Assembly (NCBI GenBank): GCA_946811185.2
Contig: OX328106.1
Location: 4,586,746-4,650,745 of the forward strand
DNA length: 64,000 nt
DNA from: Hippopus hippopus
Taxonomy: Eukaryota; Mollusca; Bivalvia; Cardiida; Cardiidae
Direction of reading: 5' to 3'
This document shows positions 59,340 to 64,000 of the stretch, piece by piece. The notes beneath the pieces are model-generated. The model was not told where the DNA came from. It worked only from the letters and a program-made list of their open reading frames with translations, and made no database searches. Each line of letters starts with the position of its first letter. Positions within the stretch are counted from its first letter, which is position 1. The position numbers and the translations under genes are program-made.

Positions 59340-59355
59340 TCGCAAAACTGGGGGA

Positions 59356-59395
59356 TTCAGTGTTGTTGGATCTGAAAGGTCGCTACAACGATTGA
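59356..59395 (+). pseudogene. relic copy A of the GPAM terminal exon
   Basis: Seventeen bases after the stop the sequence reads V-L-L-D-L-K-G-R-Y-N-D-stop, against LVLLDLKDHYNVKD in exon 22. By eye 24 of 34 bases agree, several differences being third-position changes. The TTAA at its right edge is occupied by an H2 MITE. Confidence 0.6.
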
Positions 59396-59398
59396 CTC

Positions 59399-59612
59399 AT
59401 TAACCCTTGTCCTGCTAAATAAGTTAAATGAAACTTTCAAGCTGATAGTAAAAACCAGAATGTTACTATTTCAAACTTAATTTTTGGAGAAAAGTATCTC
59501 CACATCGGACATTGTAGATCCAAGATCAGACTGCAGGTTCTGTGCAGTCTGATCTTGATCTACATTGTCCGCAAAAGGTCAGGGAGTTGCGCTTAACAGC
59601 CTAAGGGTTAAT
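59399..59612 (-). mobile_element. H2 hairpin MITE, full length, in the GPAM 3' flank
   Basis: TTAACCCTTGTCCTGCTAA at one end, CAGCCTAAGGGTTAA at the other, complete hairpin. Abuts relic exon A. Confidence 0.85.
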
Positions 59613-59621
59613 AAGATGTTT

Positions 59622-59858
59622 GAGCCATGCTCTCGCAAAAAGGGGGTTAAATGAATCTCCATGATGCATTATACCATATAATTATGGATCTATAAAATCC
59701 ATTTTGTCGAACAACCAACTGAATTCTGGAAGTAGAATTGTTCTTTGAAAGGCAGAGAATTTAGCAATAGCAAAAGTTTTGACCCAGGTCAGACTGCTTG
59801 GACTGCGCAGGCTGACCTGGGTTGATACTTTTTGCAGATGCATTAAACCCCCTTTTTT
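59622..59858. mobile_element. G4 MITE, right end cut
   Basis: GCCATGCTCTCGCAAAAAGG left end and hairpin; the right TIR runs into a tandem-core type element. Confidence 0.75.
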
Positions 59859-60090
59859 TGGCGGAGGGATGTAGTTTTAGCATTGTCTGTCCGTCCATCC
59901 TTCCGTCCATCTGTCCGGGAGAATATCTCCAATACCATTGGACAGAATTTTGTGAAACTTTATACATGTGTACAATAACCCATTCCTCTGAGACACCTTT
60001 TTTTTTTTTTTTTTTTTTGATTCGATGAAAAATGGCCGACTGGGAGCGATTTTAAATTACGCGGTCAAGTAAATTTTTCGGCGGGGATAT
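59859..60090 (+). mobile_element. short CCGT-bearing element
   Basis: GGCGGAGGGATG start, GTCCGTCCATCC tract, GGCGGGGATATC end; no tandem core. Confidence 0.55.
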
Positions 60091-60115
60091 CATTTCAACG
60101 AAATTGCTCGTGATT

Positions 60116-60205
60116 GACTTCAAGATTGAGCATAAAGCTAGCAAATTGGTATTGGTGGATCTGAGAAATCACTACAGCATAAAAACCTCGCATACGCATT
60201 ATTAA
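60116..60205 (+). pseudogene. relic copy B of the GPAM terminal exon
   Basis: Reads DFKIEHKASKLVLVDLRNHY, then SIKTSHTHY and a stop. Exon 22 has LKIIESYKTSNLVLLDLKDH then YNVKDRLTHYL. Two or three residues are missing near the start and the frame stops where exon 22 continues, so the copy is truncated. No acceptor is seen directly upstream. Confidence 0.75.
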
Positions 60206-60213
60206 AACTTTCT

Positions 60214-60448
60214 TTTCTCTTTACCATACAATCCAAGTTTTAACAAACCTAACAAAAGAATGCTTTTGAAAACATAGTGGGAAAAGGAGAAAATGCTGGT
60301 AACCAGCATTTCTAACTAGCATTTTTTCCTTTCTTCCACAGTGTTTTCTACCCTGTAAAAAAATGTCTATCGTTTTAGCCAAATTTAAATTATCATCTGT
60401 AAATGCTTTCAATTTGGACTAATCCAAAATTTTGTTGTGTAGTAAAAA
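60214..60448 (+). mobile_element. P1 MITE
   Basis: CTCTTTACCATACAATCC to GTTGTGTAGTAAA; the right core arm carries a small duplication (CTAACTAGCATT). Confidence 0.82.
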
Positions 60449-60534
60449 TGTAGTATACTGGTCTATCCCACAGATAGATATAAATGTATAGCTTCTCTTT
60501 GTACAAGGGGACACTTATACTGCCTTCCTATAGA

Positions 60535-60620
60535 GCTAGCTTTTGTAGTGACATGGTAGAGTGTTCGCCTTGGAACCTGGAGGTCCAGGGTTCAGTACTC
60601 GCCCAGGGAGGTTATTTGTG
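60535..60620 (+). mobile_element. SINE head fragment
   Basis: GTGACATGGTAGAGTGTTCG and GGTTCAGTACTCGCC; a tRNA-like A and B box but no complete tRNA fold is apparent. Confidence 0.45.
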
Positions 60621-60689
60621 GAAACTGTTACAAAGAGTTTAGTCATTTCAATATTGAGCACTAAACTTGCAATTTGTTAATATTGGGTT

Positions 60690-60910
60690 TTAACTCTACC
60701 ACACCGACTTTTGACGACCTTGAGAAAGAGGCCTTTTAAAAACATTGTAGGAAAAGGAAAAAATGCTGGTAACCAGCATTTTCTCCTTTTCCCACAATGT
60801 TTTCATCCAATTCAAGGAAATGTGCTTTCAATAGAAAAATGTTTGAATAATTGTCTGTAAAATCGTCCAAAATGGATAGGTTCAAAATTTGGCATGGGGT
60901 AAAGGGTTAA
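60690..60910 (+). mobile_element. P1 MITE inside relic exon C
   Basis: TTAACTCTACCAC to GGTAAAGGGTTAA; its right TTAA is also the left TTAA of an H2 element. Confidence 0.85.
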
Positions 60911-61115
60911 CCCTAAATGCACCTTTCATACCTATAGTTACCTTTGCCGCCAGTGTAGATCAAGATCGGACTGCAAATAATGAGTAGTCTGATCTTTGAT
61001 CAACACTGTCCCCTTTGCTGAGACACTCTGAACAAAAGCAACTTCAAAACTGCAATAATTTGGGTTTTATATCTACACTGAAAATGTCTGTTGTGCTTAT
61101 ATAGCACTGTAAGGT
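60907..61115 (+). mobile_element. H2 hairpin MITE inside relic exon C
   Basis: TTAACCCTAAATGCACC left end, GATCAAGATCGGACTGC hairpin, ATAGCACTGTAAGG right end. Confidence 0.75.
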
Positions 61116-61218
61116 TTATAGATCACTACAATTTAAAGGACCAACTGACACCTATAACCAAATCCACCTTTAGTTGCTGAGAGATTGATTACAGTTTTGT
61201 GGATTTCTACTATTACTG

Positions 61219-61443
61219 TATCCCTATATCAAACAATATTTTGAATTTACAACCATTAAGAAGAATCCTTTTGAAAACATTATGGGAAAAGGAGAAAATG
61301 CTGGTAACCAGCATTTTCTCCTTTTCCCACAATGATTTCAACCATGTCTAAGATCTGAACCACATTTAAGTTGTTGTCTGCAATATTATTTCAATAAGGA
61401 CCAAGTGTGGACCAAGTCCGAAATTTTGTGAAATTGTTAAAGT
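61219..61443 (+). mobile_element. P1 MITE
   Basis: Intact core, decayed ends, small duplication GGACCAAGT near the right. Confidence 0.78.
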
Positions 61444-61465
61444 GTTGTTTATTGTCTATCACATT

Positions 61466-61734
61466 TGAGCAATTCTTTGACAAAAGGGGGTTTAATGCAT
61501 CTCCGTGATGCATTATACCAAACAAGACATCATTTAATTATGGACCCCTTTTAATCCTTTTTGTGTAACAACCTACTGAATCATGATGTAGTCTGGTCCT
61601 TTGTCTTTGCAAAAAATTTAGCAAAAAGATAGCAAAACAAAAGGTTTTGGCCCATGTCAGCCTATGCACAGACTGACATGTGTTGATACTTTTTTTAGAT
61701 GTATTAAGCCCCCTTTTCACAGAGCATTACTCAT
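61466..61734. mobile_element. G4 MITE
   Basis: TTGACAAAAGGGGGTTTAAT left end, hairpin GTCAGCCTATGCACAGACTG, CCCCCTTTTCACAGAGCAT right end. Confidence 0.75.
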
Positions 61735-61963
61735 TGGTTTGTGTTCTTGCCTAGACTGCATGATGAAGTGTAGCAAAAATCATAGTGCCATGAGTAACCA
61801 ATTACGATATTTGGAAATCTTGATATTTATGATACTCTTACCCCACATGTAGGGGGAACTGTTTACATTGGAATCAGCTTGTTTATCTGTCTATCCATCA
61901 ACTCTCTTTTCTGTCTTTTTCGTCTCTTGCAGTTTTCAACCAATTTAGATGAAGTGGTAACCT

Positions 61964-62192
61964 TTAACTCTTTACCAAACAAGCCCTGGTTTTCACGACC
62001 CTGAGAAGAAAAGCTTTTGAAAACCTGGTAGGAAAAGGAGAAAATGCTGGTAACCAGCATTTTCTCCTTTTCCCACATGGTTTTCCATCCTTTCAGAGAC
62101 ATATTTCATAAATTGAGACACTTTTAATTTGTCGTCTGCAAATGCTTTCAGTATGAACCAGTCTAACATTTTGTCGTTTGGTAAAGAGTTAA
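61964..62192 (+). mobile_element. P1 MITE, full length
   Basis: 229 bases, TTAACTCTTTACC to GGTAAAGAGTTAA, core intact. Confidence 0.92.
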
Positions 62193-62239
62193 AGCATTCA
62201 ATGAACCCACTAGGTATTTAAAGTCTAGAATAAGTCCCA

Positions 62240-62392
62240 GATACAATTTCTTTGTTGCCTCTTTGCCTGTCATGTTTCAGCAAAGCAGACCGTGTAGATC
62301 AAAGATTAGACTGCATGTTTTGTGCAGTCTGATCCTTGATCTACACTGGCTGCAAAGGTAACTATAATAGTGAAAGGCATTCTAGGGGTTAA
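62240..62392 (+). mobile_element. H2 hairpin MITE, partial
   Basis: GTAGATCAAAGATTAGACTG and the inverted arm, ending TTCTAGGGGTTAA. Confidence 0.65.
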
Positions 62393-62394
62393 TG

Positions 62395-63175
62395 GAAAAT
62401 TTCTGCAATGGGAACTTTGCACCAGTACTTTACATTATAATTGGTCAACTATCACAGGAGTTATGGGCCTTTGAAGGCTTTCTTCTATGGAATTTTGTGC
62501 ACCTGTAATTTGTAATATGATAGACTATTACAAGAGTTATGGCCCTTTGAAGCCTTTTTACCATGGAAACTTATGAACCAGTTATTTTCACTATGATTGG
62601 TCTAATATTACAAGAGTTATTGCTCTTTGGAGCCTTTTTACTATGAAAACTTGTGCATCTGTTATTTGTATTATGATTGATAGACTGTTACAAGAGTTAT
62701 GGCCCCTTGAAACCTTTTTTACCATGGGAAGATGTGTACCAGTTGTTCTCACTATTGCTGGTCAACTATTACAAGAGTTACTTTGAAGCCCTTTTACCAT
62801 GGGATCTTGTGCACCAGTAATTTGTATTATGATTGGTCACTTGTTTTAAGAGTTATGGCCCATTGAAGCTTTTCTACCATGGGAACTTGGTGCGCCTGTA
62901 ATTTGTATTGTGACTGATAAACTTTTACAAGAGTTATGGCCCTTTGAAGCCTTTCCACCATGGGAATTTGTGCACTTGTAATTTTGTTATATGACTGGTA
63001 AACTATTACAAGAGTTGTGGCCCTTTGAAGCTTTTCTACCGTGGTAATTTTGTACATCTGTAATTTGTATTATGACTTGTAGAATGTTACAAGAGTTATA
63101 GCCCTTTGAAGCCTTTCCACCATGGGAAATTGTGGACTTGTAATTTGTATTATGACTGGTAAACTATTACAAGCT
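62395..63175. repeat. tandem array of about 80 bp units
   Basis: About nine units marked by TTACAAGAGTTATGGCC at spacings of 75-81 bases, most often 80-81. The 81-base period is a multiple of three, so a minus-strand frame of 76 codons stays open; it is not taken as a gene. Confidence 0.82.
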
Positions 63176-63404
63176 GTAAACTAGCTGGTCTCTCAACCAG
63201 GTTAATTGAGAGTATGCCAAGTTTTCTTTTATTCCATGCACTTGGACTACATATACAGTGGTTCAGGCATAAGATTGTAAGTCAGAGGTCCTAGGTTTAA
63301 TCCCTAATTCCTGCACTATATACCTTTGAGTGACCCAGCCTTGCACAGGTGGATTTCCGGATGTCTAGGAATAAAATTGACAAAATGTCTTTATTATATT
63401 CCCA

Positions 63405-63530
63405 TTGGTGAATTGCTGGGATTTCACAGTGAATAACACCACCAGTGATGATAATTATGGTATCATCACCCTTGACCATAAAATTTTAGGTTTGCCGAAA
63501 CTACTTTTTTTCCTATATTGCTCATATTGC
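63405..63530 (-). repeat. dispersed repeat, partner of 57866-57981
   Basis: CTGGGATTTCACAGTGAATA and TTTTTTTCCTATATTGCTC are the complements of blocks at 57866-57981. Confidence 0.6.
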
Positions 63531-63582
63531 AATATTCTTTATAATTATTAGAATAAAAAGGATTAATTGGGAATAAAGTAGA

Positions 63583-63742
63583 TAGGATAATCAACTGGTT
63601 GTTGTGATACTAAATATCTATCACTCAAATTGGGTTTGATGTTAAATAACTCGTCCTTTGGACTCGTTTTTTCAACCGCATCATACTCATTCTAGTGCCA
63701 GATTTTTAATATCGCACACAACCAGTTGATTTATCCTCTGTT
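63583..63742. repeat. inverted repeat, CAACTGGTTGTG family, copy 2
   Basis: Same arms as the copy at 54936; inner sequence diverged. Confidence 0.72.
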
Positions 63743-63797
63743 GAAAGCAACATAATTATAACACTGTTTAAGTAAATGGATTTATATGCAGTTATAT

Positions 63798-63952
63798 AGG
63801 ATCTGACATGAGTGGGCTTTTGAGATAAGATTTTATTAAACGAGTCAAGGGAAATGTTATTAAGCGAGCCTTTTGCGAGCTTAATAACATTTTTCCTTGA
63901 CGAGTTTAATAAAATTTTATTTCAAACGTCCACGAATATCAGATTCTTTTTA
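63798..63952. repeat. inverted repeat with TTAATAACATTT arms
   Basis: AAACGAGTCAAGGGAAATG and CATTTTTCCTTGACGAGTTT arms around GCGAGCCTTTTGCGAGC. Confidence 0.7.
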
Positions 63953-64000
63953 TCACATAACGACATTTCATAAAATATAGATTAAATGATGTAAAAACAT

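Larger units (their letters stand above)
60652..61192 (+). pseudogene. relic copy C of the GPAM terminal exon, split by two MITEs
   Basis: The left piece, 60652-60692, starts ATTGAGCACTAAACTTGC and aligns with copy B from its ATTGAGCATAAAGCTAGC. The right piece, 61114-61192, encodes IDHYNLKDQLTP, against KDHYNVKDRLTHY in exon 22, and ends near a trace of the LESLRD-stop region. Between them stand a P1 MITE (60690-60910) and an H2 MITE (60907 to about 61115). The left piece carries an internal stop. Confidence 0.65.

Noticed and set aside
58926..59166. Extension of the last exon frame upstream to an ATG at 58926
   Set aside because: The acceptor TTTTTTGTACAG before 59167 joins exon 21 in phase and the upstream residues lack GPAT similarity.
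8655..62102. Many frames containing HFLLFPQCF or NIVGKGENAGYQ peptides
   Set aside because: They are read-through of the P1 palindrome in both orientations and recur at every copy.
1..64000. A new multi-gene defence, metabolic or viral system
   Set aside because: Only two protein genes are supported, both known single-gene families; the rest is introns and repeats.

Overview
The window is animal nuclear DNA, most likely from a bivalve mollusc. Its genes are split into many short exons with GT/AG borders. Introns make up most of the length and are filled with tRNA-headed SINEs, palindromic MITEs and tandem-core repeats carrying a (CCGT)n tract, a mix typical of bivalve genomes. The species cannot be fixed from sequence alone. 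There is no prokaryotic operon, CRISPR array, rRNA gene or viral genome. Gene and family names rest on remembered homology; no search was run.

Two protein genes are supported and they point away from each other. Bases 1-6457 on the minus strand hold the 5' part of EDRF1 (five exons seen; the gene runs off the left edge). Bases 15283-59339 on the plus strand hold a complete coding region for a GPAT1/GPAM-type glycerol-3-phosphate acyltransferase: 22 coding exons, 2568 bases including the stop, 855 residues, every splice phase compatible, and acyltransferase motifs I-IV intact. Between them lies about 1.5 kb (6458-7950) of partly repeat-free sequence that may be a shared divergent promoter. A possible 5' leader exon of GPAM ends at 7950.

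Downstream of the GPAM stop are at least three decayed copies of its last coding exon (59356-59395, 60116-60205, and 60652-60692 joined to 61114-61192). The third is split by two TTAA-flanked MITEs.

The strongest non-genic signal is a MITE family here called P1, about 228 bp and present in roughly sixty whole or broken copies, about one per kb. It has ends CCCTTTACC/GGTAAAGGG, a TTAA target duplication shown by filled and empty sites inside the window, and a 67-base near-perfect palindrome at its centre. These are piggyBac-type hallmarks. Other families are H2 (a second TTAA hairpin MITE), S3 (a palindromic element containing a CRE-like TGACGTCA), G4 (GAGCCATGCTCTG ends), several Helentron/HINE or 'pearl'-like elements with 145-164 bp tandem cores, three SINE types, a 2.7 kb pogo/Tigger-like element with an empty-site paralogue beside it, and several large inverted repeats. 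I found no new multi-gene system. The best leads are the relic terminal exons, the TTAA MITE population and its contacts with splice sites, and the divergent EDRF1-GPAM pair.
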